Assembly (NCBI GenBank): GCA_958298945.1
Contig: OY282607.1
Span: 34,629,000 to 34,692,999, forward strand
DNA from: Atherix ibis
Taxonomy: Eukaryota > Arthropoda > Insecta > Diptera > Athericidae
Direction of reading: 5' to 3'
DNA: 64,000 nt
The position numbers and the translations under genes were made by a program. Below the pieces are notes generated by a model. The model saw nothing but the letters and a program-made list of their open reading frames with translations, did no database searches and had not been told where the DNA came from. Position 1 is the first letter of the stretch, and every line of letters starts with the position of its first letter. This document shows, piece by piece, positions 1 through 13,235 of this stretch.

Positions 1-2290
1 CGAAGCTTTTGAGAATGGTCAGTTAATAGACGAAAATTGAAATATTTTTGCGGCACTAGAATTTTCTAATGGATTTTTCGCTTTATAAGAAAAACAATAA
101 ATACAAAAGGATTGAAAGGAAATCACGGAGGCGTTTAAATTATTTATGATTTATAATAAAAATCATAAAATTACAATTCATTTTGTCTACACATTTTTAA
201 GCCTAATCGATATGGTATCGATAAAAAAAATTCCTGAAGATGATGAGGACAATAATAAGAACTCAACTTAAGTAACAAATGGTTAGCCTTTTTATATATA
301 TTAAATAATACATTCGATTTAGTAGTATCCAAGCAACCCCTGGATAGATATTTTTATTTTGGGCATTCAATGAATTACATAACTTTTATTTTGGGATGTG
401 ATTTTATAAACTCTGATATTTATCAGTCTTAAGATTTTTGACTTTTTTCTTCAGAAAAAAATATAAGAAATAAAAAAAAAAATATATCGACCATAAAGAT
501 TTAAAAAGTCGGTGAATAGATTTTTGAAGGAAAAGTTGTACTTAATTCTATCGTCCTTTTTCATTTTTTATTAAAAATTGAGTATGTACTTTGGTTCAAT
601 TTTTCTTTTTACCACATTTTGGTATGTTGTCTATATTAGAAACTAGGAAGGAACAATATCCTGTTTATTTTATCTACTAAGTAGACTCCTAATTTACCCC
701 TTTTCACTCTTTGAGAGCACTTCTTGGTCATCTAGTCTGTTGTATTCTACTGCGTTCATAAGCAGCAGGTGTTCCTGAATACTGTATTAAGAACCAGTGA
801 TGATATTGAAGATATGTAATAGATAATTATGAAAGAAGCAATGTCGACCATGGCAGCTTTTTGTACTAAAAACTAGAGCTAGACTTCATAGCAGCTGTGT
901 GCAAAGACTATAGACTCTGTAAGGATACAAGCAATAACAAAGTACTGACTGTAGTTGGAATTATTTGAATGTATCACATATAAGAATTTAGTTTTGATTA
1001 TATTAACTTATATAATGGATCGGAGAATCGTAAAATATTAGCCTGACTGGATAAATTTTTCGAAAATAATTGAGTAATTCAGACGTTATTATATTTTATC
1101 CATTGAAACAGAAATTTTTCGAAGGTTCTGACTCCATTTTTGGGCACGTGCCCAAACTACGGTAATATTTTCACATTAAATCATACTTCATCCTTAATTG
1201 ATGTCAGATTCTAATATTAAATTGTGGTTTCGTTATATTTATATAAATATATATGTATATGTATTTTTGAATAAATTATGAAATAGACAAACGTATAATA
1301 GGCAAATATTATGAATGTAGACAATGTTTAATGGAAGAATATTATGCGCGTCGATGATTTAGAAATTCTACTGAAATACGAAAATGTGTTTTGCCTCCTT
1401 GTAGATAGATATGTTTTGAAATCAAATTAAAAAATAATATTGGAATTTAAAATCAACGAAACTGCGTTTCTGTTGTAAATCGTTAATTTCTTCTCTGATT
1501 CATTGCAAAATTTCTTATATATTTTAAGATAATTTTCAATATTACAGGACGTCTAGGTGAATTAAAAAAAATAATTGGAAATGAAGACAGAATTTTAAAT
1601 AAATATTTTGCCAAGGAAAAAATTTCTAAACGACCCTTTAAGAGATGTACTTTGTTACTTAAGCACATAATAAACTACGTCTTCCCACATCCCTTTCAAT
1701 AAACGCAGCATAAAATAATATTTGTTTATTATTCTTTCAATAAAAAATATTCAAATAACAAACATTAAGTAATCATGATAATCTGTCAAATTTTCCATAA
1801 AGATGAATCTATCAACAATAACAAATAATGGAAATTTTGTCGTTTAAGATAAATATAGAAAAATTATAAAAATAAACATACATATTTTGTTATTAACGAT
1901 TAAAAAGAAAAAATAATTTGCTATAGAAAAAAGCTTAAATTTTAATATGTATAATATTATCTTCTATTATTTGCATAAATTGAGTTAATAGCATTTTATG
2001 AAAAAAAATTTGTAGGCTGTTAAATTTTGCGTTCAGTTTTGATAGAAAAGTTTAATTATAAAAATTAGCATTCGATTAGAGATTTTATACTTTCATGAGT
2101 CGTAAATAGTATTAAATTTAGAATTTATTTTATTAAAATATTTCTATAATAATATTTAAGGCACACTTATTTAATATTGAATCGATTATAATTTTCTTTA
2201 TAAATTAAGCAAGTAGAGGGGAAATCTTACATCATTCCAGAGATATCTTAAAAAGTATATTTTTGTTGAAATTTTGCTGAATTCAAAAGA
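1..2290. other. AT-rich stretch, nothing recognised
   Basis: Very AT-rich sequence with many stops in all frames. A 61-codon open frame on the minus strand (1483-1668) has low-complexity composition and no recognisable motif. I see no RNA gene, terminal repeat or transposon signature. Confidence 0.6.
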
Positions 2291-3400
2291 GATATACAAT
2301 TATAGGATGCATCGTTTATTTTAATTTTAAAATAAAAACAAATCCAATGAGAGTGCAAAAATTAAATATTTTATCCCCCGGATTTTCACAGGACGACCTA
2401 ACTTTAAGCCATTCATAGAAATACGAACCCGAAAAGTACCGAGAGCTTTCTTTCGGAACATCGGCCAACCATTGTTTCACCAATTTAATCGACAACCTAA
2501 GCAAAATTTTGGGAGCGGAAACTTTTTATATTTCGGATAGGATATTTTTGGCTCACTCATAATATCTTTTTTACAAAACACCCTTGCCCCGTCTACCAAT
2601 CACTATCGCTCATTTTACCATAAAATCACTATCGCTCATTTTCTGATGAATATTACCTTACACAAAATTGTTTTTCTAATGAAATTCCCTGCCAGATTTA
2701 GTACTTAAACATCTCGAACTGATCCCTCCAACTAACAAATAACAGATTTCATCTAATCTGCTCATTTTTTTTTAAAGTGTGTAGTTGGAAATCTGCTAGA
2801 GACCTTGTAGAGATATTCAACCATACAGTTTAAGTGATATTTACGCATTAAATATCGAATATGCGACGCCATACGACCATAGTTAGGTATTACTTCACAG
2901 AAAGCTAGATTTTTCTCACTCTGTCCTCATGATGGAGATTCTGTATTACTCGGGATACGTATTTAGTTACTGCAATCCAACATACCTGAAACATTATCAT
3001 TTTTGGAACAATCCCTTCTCAGACAGGCGTTTACTGATGATCTTATGCAGCTCCGTTCTTTTTTCGATAAAATGTAGACAGAAATGTACATGATTTGCAT
3101 TCTCAGTTATGGGCCATTCTCAGTGGGACTTATCGGATCAACGTTCAGTTCAAAGCGATAGAGGTATGTCCTGTCAGAAATTACGCCATATTGTCTTCCA
3201 CTTCTCCTTGATCTCTTCCGATCCACGTGGCCATGTAATCTCGTTTCTACCCCATACCCTTTAAGTCATTAAATGGCTTTATGATCGTATAACTGCATCA
3301 TGCCCCTACCTTACACATATGTCTTAGGGAGCATACATAAAAACAAGCAAGGAAAAAACTCAAGTTAACTAATGCAGAATTCTAACGATTCTTTCCAGAA
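2291..3400. other. GC-richer patch, no recognised gene
   Basis: Base composition is more mixed than the neighbours, especially 2380-2520 and 2870-3300, which suggests old coding or transposon-derived DNA. A minus-strand open frame (2316-2504, 62 codons) reads like coding sequence around KLVKQWLADVPKESSRYF but I do not recognise the family. A 19-bp motif, AATCACTATCGCTCATTTT, occurs twice at 2598 and 2624. No function can be assigned. Confidence 0.4.
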
Positions 3401-6400
3401 CTTATTTATTTATAGCATTTCTAAAAAAAATATATAAAAAATTACATTTTGAATAAGAAATCAAGGAACTATATCTAAACTTAATTAAATTAGTGATTTT
3501 TTTGAAGCCAGAACATCAGGGAGAAAAAACTATGGGAAACTCACCTAATTTGCGAACAATTTATTTTAAAATTTTAAAATAATTTATAAACTTTAATCTT
3601 GACAGCAAAATAATGGCAAGTATTTTGTAAAGAGAATTTATAATGGATATTATCAGTTTTAATAAAATAAAAAATTTGTGTAAATGTAAAAATACATAAA
3701 ATGACTAACGTCACGAATTTTTGTGACCTGATTTAGGAGCAAGAAAACTACCAACTACATTAAATCCCTTATCATTACCGCAAAGTAATAGTTTCCATTA
3801 AAGGATACTTTTTTTAGTTCTACATATTTTGCATAAGCAATTAAATAGAACTGAAAATGGGAAAAACTAAAATTCTACTCTCTCAGAATTTAATCATGTC
3901 TTCTTCTAGAACATACACAAGTCTCTAAGATCACTTTGATCTCGGAAACTTCAATGCTCCTTTTTTTCATTAGAAACTATTTCAAAGCTTTTTACATTAG
4001 AGACTAACGAGTTTCAACCGCAAAAGGAATGCACTCTTTTTCCTGTCACTAGAGCAGTGTTGTTGAATCCTCATTTCCTAGAAAGTTTTAACCTTTCATT
4101 TAACTGATGAATGTATTCTGGTTGAGATGATTGTTCATATTTTAAATGCGAAAAACATTAGTCATCCGAATACCAATTATATGTGGAAATCATGAAAGTG
4201 TACCTGTTGTAAAAGGCAATAAAGAACTTAAACAATAGCGGTGTAAAAAAAATATACGCCTTGTCAATGTGTCAGTGGTAAACCTTGAATTTTTTTTAAT
4301 AGTTTTTATATTATATTGTTTTATTTGTATATAGTCAAAAAAAAAATATAAACAATAATACTATATATTCAATTTAGAAGCTATAAATTAAACAAGGTAG
4401 CATTCTTAATCATTATTACAATATAATCAATATGCGTAGCTCAGTGGCAAAAACCTTTAGGAATTTTTATGCTTTGATGTAAACATTTATTTTTCTTTTA
4501 TTTATTAACTTGTTAAGGAACTGATATACTCGTATGTTAAATAGTGTTTTTCCATCTTTTTTTAATGGTAGTATCTGGTTAAAAAAAAATAACTTATTTA
4601 GTATATGCTCTTTTTCTTTCGTTGGTATAACAATGAGCATTATTTAAGGTACAAAAACTAAGTTTTACTATATGAGCCATGTAATTTTTAGCTCTAAATT
4701 ATTAAAATAATCGTTTGCTAAATGATAAACTCTGAATAGAAATAATTGTAAGCAAAAAATATTTCTGCTATAAAAAATACTGTACTTTTTAAATTATAAG
4801 TAATCAAATCATGTCCTTACTCTTTACGAGAATTATTAAGTGGTAGGTCTGCCTCTTAAGGACCAAATAACAGCAATATTTTTTTATACCCTCTCAGGTA
4901 TTCAATTTTGACCTAATTTATAAAAGTAAATAATTTTCGCCTATTCCAGGTGTTTGTAATTCTTTTATTCGGCAAATATATTTCGTATAAAATTTCATAA
5001 AATAATTTAATACAAAATAAAATCAATAAAAAATTTGATAAATTGTTAATTTTAATTTAAAAAAAGTCAATTTATTATATAATAAGATACATTGCGTCAT
5101 ACACTCAAAACCATTACCTTAAAAATAGGTCTTGTCAGATACAGAAACGACCTGTTTTATAATTTTGCAGAAGTTTATCAATTTTGATACATTTATTTAC
5201 ATATATTTAGTAATTTTATAATAATTAATATATGCCCAATTACAATAATCAGAATAATTTTAGATTCTTAACATTTTCAGAATCTAAATTTTCCACATAA
5301 ATTCTAAGAAAGTATGTCCTTTTGTCATTTGCAATTTTCAAGAAATATATTTTAAAGTATTTTTTCCAATTTTTAAACTTTTTCTTATTTATTCATCAGT
5401 TTCTTGTAGATGTTCTTTGACCTTTTTCAAAATAAAGTAAATTTCCTTTTGAAAAAATCGTTTATATTTTCATATTAAAAAGATTTTTAATTAAATTTGT
5501 TTTTGAAGGTTAAATTTTTATATCAATATTATGAACTTTTAATATACAATAAGTTTTTGAACTTTTCACTTTATGATCTAAATATTTTTTACCATTTTAT
5601 GGTATAAAAATTATAAATTAAAATTATTATTGAAAATACAATAGAAACAGTATTGCAAAAACTATATCTCAACAATACAGTCTATCTATAGGTATGCAAG
5701 TGCATATAAGATAATTATTATGATCCGATATAATACTCGTATTACCAATCAGTAGTATAACATCAATAAAATCAAATTAATTCATAATTAATTTATGCCC
5801 GTAGACTAGGCAAATTCAATAATATTAAACTTTCATTAACTATTAATTATGAGTCTATGAATGCCACCATTTGACGTAAACATGATATGGAAATCCCCTT
5901 TACGGCATGATTAAAAATTAACGTTTTTGAAAATATTCATCGAATTGAAATTGAAATGATTTTGTAGTGATGAATTTGATAGTTTATTTCAATCAATAAT
6001 ACTGATTATCCTAAAATAAATAGAGATTTACATATTTTTTGATATGGCAATTTATACTAATTACATTATTATTAATATGAGCATAAAATTGATTTGATTT
6101 TTATTAATGGTAATATTCGTGATCTTCCTAGTTAAAATCATCAGCTTGACTGGACTAAATTTGAGTTATCATATTTTAATTCACTATCAACTCTGTCCTA
6201 ATTCAAAATTTAATTCTGAATTTTAACAGGATTTAATTCAAATGTATAAATTTATACAATTATTATAAGTGTTTGATTATCTTTTATTTAAAGTACTATC
6301 ACATACAAATTAGTAATAACATTTTAGGTTAGTCATAGATAATGACAAAAATAATTGTAAAAATCAACTTTATTTATTTATTAATAGTGATAATCGATTT

Positions 6401-6898
6401 TCTTATGAAAAATATATGTTATATGAAATTAGAAATAAATTTATTGCTTTGTTTTGTTAAAATTGAAATAAATAAATTGAATTTCATATAATTCCCCAAA
6501 AATACTATTTTTAATTTCGTAAATAGTACATTAATTAAAGATTAATTTGGTTTAATATTCAGGAGATTTATGCAATTTTTGCATTGAAATTACTTAAAAA
6601 TTTTGTAAAAAAATTATTAATTCCGTGTCCTTAAAAAATATAAAATATTAACAAATAATAAATTAAAGAAAAACAAATTATTTTTAACAAAAAATCGGAT
6701 ATTTTAAAATTTCATATAAAGCATATTATTTTTTAAGGATAATTGGAATGAAAACTTTTACAAAAATCAAAATCTTGAATTTGGAAATAAACTATTTTTT
6801 ATAAGAGTTGGAAATAAACTATTTTTTGTTATTTAAATTATGGAAGTTAAAAAAAATTCAAAATAATATCAAGTAAATATTAATTTTTTTTTATTACC
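3401..6898. other. AT-rich stretch, nothing recognised
   Basis: Long homopolymer-rich AT sequence without an open frame of note. A tRNA-like start, TAGCTCAGTGGCA, at about 4436-4448 lacks the rest of a cloverleaf. Nothing else is supportable. Confidence 0.6.
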
Positions 6899-7143
6899 GC
6901 ATGTCCTTGACATTGAGAAGTCAATTTTATTTTTTTTCCCAAAAATTGAATAGACTTCTCAATGCCAAGGATACGTGGTTATAAGGTAAAATTAATATAT
7001 ATTTTAAAAAATATATTTTTTTGGTTAAATCCCACTTTTTCCCAAAAATTTAATAGACTTCTCAATGCCAAGGATACGTGGCTATAAGGAAAAATTAATA
7101 TATATTTTAAAAAATATATTTTTTTGGTCAAATCCCACTTTTT
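6899..7143. repeat. 103-bp tandem repeat with an inverted leading piece
   Basis: Two direct copies of about 103 bp start at 6938 and 7041. Each begins with CCCAAAAATT, runs through ACTTCTCAATGCCAAGGATA, and ends in an AT tract followed by AAATCCCACTTTTTC. The copies differ at only a few bases. A third, shorter copy of the first part lies inverted just upstream at 6899-6926 (TCCTTGACATTGAGAAGTC), so the left side can fold as a hairpin. No coding potential is visible. It could be a minisatellite or a piece of a foldback or MITE-type element; internal evidence does not decide between them. Confidence 0.75.
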
Positions 7144-7970
7144 CACAAAAAAAAACAAAATCTATTTTGAATATTTTTCAATTAGATGATTCGTTTTTTT
7201 TTTATTTATACATAATCATTAAATGAATTTCAAATATAATTGAAAACAGAAAACATTTAATTCATCAATTTTGCGGATAATTATCTTTTTGTAAAACCCA
7301 GAATTATTAATGATTTCCCAATAAAAAACCTCAAAAATGAATCCTTTTAAAAAAATCCACTATTCACGTAAAATTTAGATGTCATTAATTTAAATTTAAT
7401 ACGAGAAGCATTTTAGGCAAATATAATTAAAAAAATATCTATTCATCATGTAAGATATTAATAAATTGTGTTTTGAATAAGAGGACTGTGCTTATAAATT
7501 TTTCTTAATTAAATTTCAATACTTCCCAGATTTTCAATAAAAAAATTAATTTGATTTGCAATACGCACAATTCTCTAAAATACAAATTCTATTTTAATCA
7601 AAATAATAATATTTACCAAAAAACAAAACAATTTAGTCAGCCAAAATAATTATTTATTCCAAATAATCCAAATAGTGTGAATATATATTCTGCGTTTAAT
7701 TAATTTTTAAACCTTTAGATTTTAGTTATCCATAAAGTTTAAAATAACAGTGATAGAGACGTATCGCTTTATGCAAATATCCACTATATTTTTAAGTACG
7801 ATTATATTACACTAGATCACCACAATTATACTCTACCATAATCTGATTGTATGTTGATTATAATTTTACTATTTTTCTTTGCATATAAACATTGATTAGT
7901 TTTCTATTAATTTGTACAAATTGGTATTTACATAAACCACAATTCGAAGAATTTTAAACGATTAATCGTC
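7144..7970. other. AT-rich stretch, nothing recognised
   Basis: AT-rich DNA with no open frame, repeat or RNA signature that I can support. Confidence 0.6.
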
Positions 7971-8261
7971 GATTCGTCATTGATTCAACTCAGGTAGAGA
8001 TATTCAGGGAAGAATTCACGTCAAATTAATGTGCACGCCACTGGAGTGATTAGTATTATTCGGCGGTCAGTAGGATATATTATTTAAGAACGTCAACAAT
8101 TTCAACGCAACACCAAAAAAATATAAAATAGGCGAACGCGCGTGTTTTTTGTCGGAGTATACACTGAAGAGTACCAAAAATTGTCACCGAAAAACTAGCG
8201 GATACGTCCTCACTCTCGAACAAACCGAATACGATTGGATCGGTCCGCTGTGCACGGACTT

Positions 8262-8552
8262 ATGGTGCCGCTGGTTCCTATCGTTCTCCTAAGCGATATG
8301 GTCTCAAACTGGTTCCCGCATGTCACTTACACCAATTACTCATTTCATTTTGTACACCTAAAGAGCCTATCAGTACTGTACAGCTGGTTCAATAGTAAAA
8401 AAAAGACTCTAGCACGCAAACCATATTCAACTGCGATCGTTGCGGTCTCATGCCTATACAGTAGTGGCCAAAAAGAAATTGCCTGTTTAATTCTTTACAT
8501 TATTTCACTCTCTTTAGTCAGTGTGTTATCGCTGCTTCTGGTTTTTTTTTAA
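8262..8552 (+). CDS. Unrecognised open frame in a GC-richer island
   Basis: The open frame runs from a stop at 8196 to the stop at 8552, and the first ATG is at 8262, giving 96 residues. The protein is not one I recognise. Its last 25 residues are strongly hydrophobic (CLILYIISLSLVSVL) and could form one membrane segment, or could simply reflect T-rich DNA. The surrounding 7980-8560 is clearly less AT-rich than its neighbours and appears only once in the window. The frame ends in a long T run followed by AATTCAG (about 8541-8558), which resembles a splice acceptor, so part of this island could be an intron edge instead. Coding status is doubtful. Confidence 0.15.
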   Translation: MVPLVPIVLLSDMVSNWFPHVTYTNYSFHFVHLKSLSVLYSWFNSKKKTLARKPYSTAIVAVSCLYSSGQKEIACLILYIISLSLVSVLSLLLVFF

Positions 8553-8560
8553 TTCAGATT

Positions 8561-11500
8561 GACGAAATACATATTTTTTTATACTTTTTTTTTCTAAATC
8601 TTCGTAGATTGTTAATTTTTAAGAAATTATTATTGATAAATAATATTAAAAATTACTACACACTATGAATACACTTATGTCCTGTCTTGTTGATTAACTT
8701 TTGTAACTATTATTGTACTTTCAACTTAAGAAACAGATCCTTAAAAATATAATTATCGTTTTTTAAATTTTCTATTTAAATTAATATTTTCTTGTTTATT
8801 TTCGTAAATAACATTTTTTAATAACAAAGACAGTCTCTGTAAATATTTAAAATTTAGTTAATAATCAAAAAAAATAAAATTTCACGCAACTTCGATTCTT
8901 ATAAAAACATTTAATTTTTGATGTGAAAAGTTTCTTAATAAAATGTTGTAAAATATGTAAAAATTTGAATTTTGTGAAATTGATCTTCAAACATATTTTT
9001 TGTAGCCTTCACCCTTTAAAAAATTCTATTTAAATGCATTATATTAATAAAAAGTTCCACAACCAAATTTAGGTACATCTTTTAGTTTTTACTGTATTTA
9101 CTAGAAAAATTTATTACGATTATCTTAAAAGCTTGTTAAGCTTTACGAACAATGCACCTGTCGATAACGATTAATGTTCTGGTCCCAGGTGGTTTCAGTG
9201 TGTTTTCCACTCAGCCACATGTGTATAGAATAAGTTGCGCAAAATACCCCAGTGTGGAGGAGATTCCCATCGCAGTTCAACAATGAATGATCCAATGATC
9301 TGCACGTGGAGTGCGTCATCGAATTTGGTAAACAGCTGTGTTCACAGCATCGTTTACATTCCTAAACTTCCCCACATACTCGTATCGTCCCGCCAAATAC
9401 TCAAGCTCCAACATGATGGAGAGATCTGGCCGAGATCTGAGCTTCTCAGATACATGAGTCTATATACTATATCAGATCAGGTGTGATTCGTAATTTAGTC
9501 TTTGTCTACTCTTCTGAGAAACGTTATGCGATAGTGATATGACTTTCGGCTTCCGATATGTGATGAGTCACCTAATATTTAAATGGAATAAATTCATTTT
9601 TCGTGAATATCATCGTGCAAAGCACCTGGATTCAGTGACCATGTTGGCTATCTTCAGTGATTTCTGCTCTAATGCTCATCCCGGAAATGATCGATTCCAG
9701 TTGGTAGAGCGCAAAAAAATTTTGCTACAGAAAAATTACGAATAATTTGGTGTGTTTGGTATTTTATGAAATTGTTAGTAAATTATTACCTTTACGAGTA
9801 CTTTGCGATTTAATTGGAATTTTAACTCTTAGTCATGAAAAGCATGGCAGAGGACAATATCAAGGTCAAGGTGAAGTTTATAATGACAAGAAATGGGCAA
9901 AATTCTACTATTTGTAATCGTAGGTACTTTGACTTTCGTGGCGGTAGTGTTTGAGATAGAGTCATCCGTGACTAAAACTGTGGTGGCAGTAGAAATTTAA
10001 TAATTTTTTCTCGTTGTTACAACAATTATTGTTCTCCCATTTTTTTAACTTTATTAAATTTCATCGCAAAAACACCAAAGCAATAATACAATAACAACAA
10101 TATAAAATTTGTATTAAAATCTTTAGGTTTGCAAATTATCTACCGTCTTACTCCAAAAATCACTTTTCTTAGTCTTCTATCGCCGTACAATCCCAGAATT
10201 GATATAATTGACCTTGAATATTACATTCCATAGCATTTAACCTTTGCAGATTGCTTTAGTTGGAAAACAAACAAAAAAACAAAAAAATTATATGAAAACA
10301 AAATAAATGAACAAAAGAAAAAAACACAATAAAGTAGGAGTCATCTTCCTCAACAAAAAAAAAAAACAACAACAAAAAAACAGAAAATACAAATGACTGT
10401 AGGCATTGTTCGAGGTGGTGACCCCTGTAGAACACGGACTTAATTTGACTTGGTAATCTGCAGAAAATGCTGAGGAAATGATACCATTTCCAAAAGAAAT
10501 GTTTCATCAAAACACAAACAAACGAGGACGTAATCTTCTCGTTGGAATTGAAAAAAACTCTATTAAGGACCAAAAAAAGGCTCTTTCAATTTAAATATAC
10601 AACTGACTGGTGGTATATGGATGTATATCGTATGTACTCATAGATATGTACTTACATAAAAAATCCTATCCCAAGACCGTAGCCGCCCACTCAATCATAG
10701 AGGCAGGGTATATTCTCTAGGATCCCAAATTGCACGGATACGTTTTCGATGCCCATTTTTTTTTTGGCATTTTTTTGTTGTTGCAACGATACATATGCTT
10801 ACATACGAGCACTAGTCAACATAGGTAAATGCTAAAATGGGCAAATAGGTGTGTGTAAAAACGCCTAAAAATATGCAAATGTTTATTGCTTAAAGAGCTT
10901 TAAAGTTGTTTTCTTTTCAAAAATAGTAAAAATGGCAACGAATACGAAAAAAACCTAAAATAACCTCTATAAAAAATGCTACAATGAATAAAAACAAAAA
11001 TTCATTTATACATACATACATTCATAGGAGCATAAATGAGAAGGTAGGAAAATCAACATTCGAAGCTCATGAGTTTTCGACCATAAAAATTTCATTTCTT
11101 TTGCTTTAGAATATAGAGTCATAACATCCTGATTTATTTATTTAAGTACAGGAGATACAAGTAAGTGTATAAGAGTACGAGTATATTAACTATGGAAAAT
11201 TTAAAATGAAACGTTGACTTTTGTAAGGATATTTTATATTAGATTGTATTTTATTGTAGAATAGTTGTTATCAAGGAAGTCTTCCCGTAGTTAATACAAT
11301 GTATCATCTACTTTACAACTCGTATTATAAACATGTTTTCGTTGCATGGATAAGCTTTGGCTAAATTGTTTACGTAGGACAAGTAGAAGTGGTAAGGATT
11401 ATCAAAACAAAAAGATGTTATTGATGCAAGTGTCAAGAACTTCAAAATGTAATTGTGTCGTCCTTTTTCACAATTTCATTCTATTCATTTAAGACAAATA

Positions 11501-12030
11501 TCTTCCTTATTATATAAAAAAAAGAATTCTTTTACTGCAAATAGTCTCAAATATCATATATATAAAATTGTAATCTAAAATAATAATAACCAAATATTCT
11601 ATGCTCCATAATACAAGTATGAATGTGAAAATTAAAATATCATATTTCGTATACGTACATATTTTTCTAATAAAAAAATATATAAAAATATTATATAGAG
11701 CAATTGTAGGAAGTAAATATTGTATTTCAAAGAGAAGAAATGCAAAAAAAAACTTTGTTATGTAATATTTTAAATATGTTTTAAAAAAGTATCGCGTTGA
11801 AAATTCGAAAGCTCTTAAAATTTTATAACTTGTTGGTTTTTACTCTATTTTTATTTTATTTTATTGTAGGTTATCGAGTCTTAAAATTAAAATGGCTACG
11901 TATGATATCCAGGCACAAGTAACTTTACTCAAACTTTTAATTACTTAAAAAGTCAATTATTCAAACTTCCTGAAAAATAATAAAGTCAATTACTCAAACT
12001 CATAGAAAATACCGGCAATTTTTTTATGTC
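8561..12030. other. Mostly AT-rich, unrecognised islands near 9.2-9.8 kb
   Basis: At 9180-9760 the composition is more balanced, with short open frames on + (9235-9486 and 9539-9745) that match no family I know. At 10256-10573 a 105-codon minus-strand frame is an artefact of A-rich low-complexity DNA (runs of AAC and AAAAC) and encodes a Phe/Leu-rich string. The remainder is AT-rich filler. Confidence 0.5.
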
Positions 12031-12340
12031 AGAGTATCCCCTTGTGATGACATTATTCAGACCTTAATCGTTCGGTTTGAAAAACCTGGGTCGGTCGGCG
12101 ATTTTCTGATAAGAGGTCCTAACTAAACTGTGCACACTGATACAACAGTGGAAGCTGTATGACAGAGATCACCTCCCTATACCCTCCGTCGCTTTGCTCA
12201 GCAAGGCATCGCCAGAACATCGCTCCACAATACTCTAAAACTTGACATAAAAATGTTTCCCTATAAGGTCCAAATGGTCCGAGCTTAACTAGTCCAAGAT
12301 ACTTAGCTGTAGGCCAAGTGGAATTCAATACCTTGCCAAA
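12030..12340 (+). pseudogene. N-terminal remnant of a DD41D (rosa-type) mariner transposase
   Basis: Reading the plus strand gives FEKPGSVGDF, then a TDTTVEAV segment, then TLRRFAQQGIARTSLHNTLK and MFPYKVQMV. This order is that of the paired helix-turn-helix DNA-binding domain of DD41D-type mariner transposases, where GRP linkers, RRxxQQLGxSRTSL and PYKxQLVQ are conserved. Stops interrupt the frame (after VEAV and after QMVRA), and the catalytic domain is not visible downstream, where the 349-bp tandem duplication begins at 12532. It would have bound the element's terminal repeats; it is now inactive. Subfamily assignment rests on similarity to the copies at 14.9 and 59.6 kb and is moderately sure. 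Confidence 0.55.
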
Positions 12341-12531
12341 AATGAGGACCTTTTGTAAAACTTGACTTTTTTTCAGAAAGCACTCTCCCTAAAGAAATTT
12401 CTTATATTGCTTTGACACATCGCGCGTGTAGAAAGTATTAGAAGATATTAAGGAAGAGATGTCGGATTAGTTGTTTATCCTAGTGCTTATTTTTGTACAG
12501 ATTTTAGTGCGGTGTCATGCTTCGTCTAGTA

Positions 12532-13235
12532 GGAGGGGTAATAATACGGATATTTACCCACGATTGGTTTTTCCTTTCTAAAGCTGGTTCTGATATTTAC
12601 GTTTTCCTGAAGCATGATGGCTTTTCGGGTGGTTTTGCTGCACTTTTTGTTAAGGGAGGCATAACGGGAAAAGGAAATCAAAGTAGAGTGGAAAGTAAAA
12701 TTATGCTAAGTAATTAGTGGATTACCGTGGCCCGGTCTAGCTCTACTGAATCAAAAAACTCTGAATATTCCGGTTCCGCACCAATATGTTTTTGGTATCC
12801 TGGGTAATGTCATCGTTCTACCGAAGGCTGGGCCTACCCAATCTTCTGGGATCATAAAAGGATCCACCGTAGACTTTCCGGGAGGGGTAATAATACGGAT
12901 ATTTACCCACGATTAGTTTTTCCTTTCTAAAGCTGGTTCTGATATTTATGTATTCCTGAAGCATGATGGCTTTTCGGTTGGTTTTGCTGCACTTTTTGTT
13001 AAGGGAGGCATAACGGGAAAAGGAAATCAAAGTAGAGTGGAAAGTAAAATTATGCTAAGTAATTAGTGGATTACCGTGGCCCGGTCTAGCTCTACTGAAT
13101 CAAAAAACTCTGAATATTCCGGTTTCGCACCAATATGTTTTTGGTGTCCTGGGTAATGTCATCACTCTACCGAGAGGCTGGGCCTACCCAATCTTCTGGG
13201 ATCATAAAAGGATCCACCGTATCCTTTCCGGGAGG
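12532..13235. repeat. Recent 349-bp tandem duplication (two copies)
   Basis: Unit 1 starts at 12532 (GGAGGGGTAATAATACGG) and unit 2 at 12881 with the same bases. A truncated third start, GGAGG, follows at 13231. The two units differ at roughly half a dozen positions, for example GATTGG against GATTAG, TTACGT against TTATGT, GGTATC against GGTGTC, and GAAGG against GAGAGG. The latter adds one base, so unit 2 is about 350 bp. Divergence this low in such degraded surroundings points to a recent duplication. Open frames across the units (12517-12717 + and 12818-13030 -) encode nothing I recognise. The repeat could be part of an LTR or a gene fragment, but I see no primer-binding site or terminal TG..CA. 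Confidence 0.9.

Noticed and set aside
4436..4470. tRNA-like TAGCTCAGTGGCA
   Set aside because: No matching anticodon arm, T-arm or acceptor stem follows; a chance match.
10256..10573. 105-codon open frame on the minus strand
   Set aside because: It is produced by A-rich low-complexity DNA and encodes a Phe/Leu-rich string without any domain.
12517..13030. Open frames within the 349-bp tandem duplication
   Set aside because: Both strands are partly open because the DNA is less AT-rich; neither translation resembles a known family and the two units do not keep the same frame end to end.
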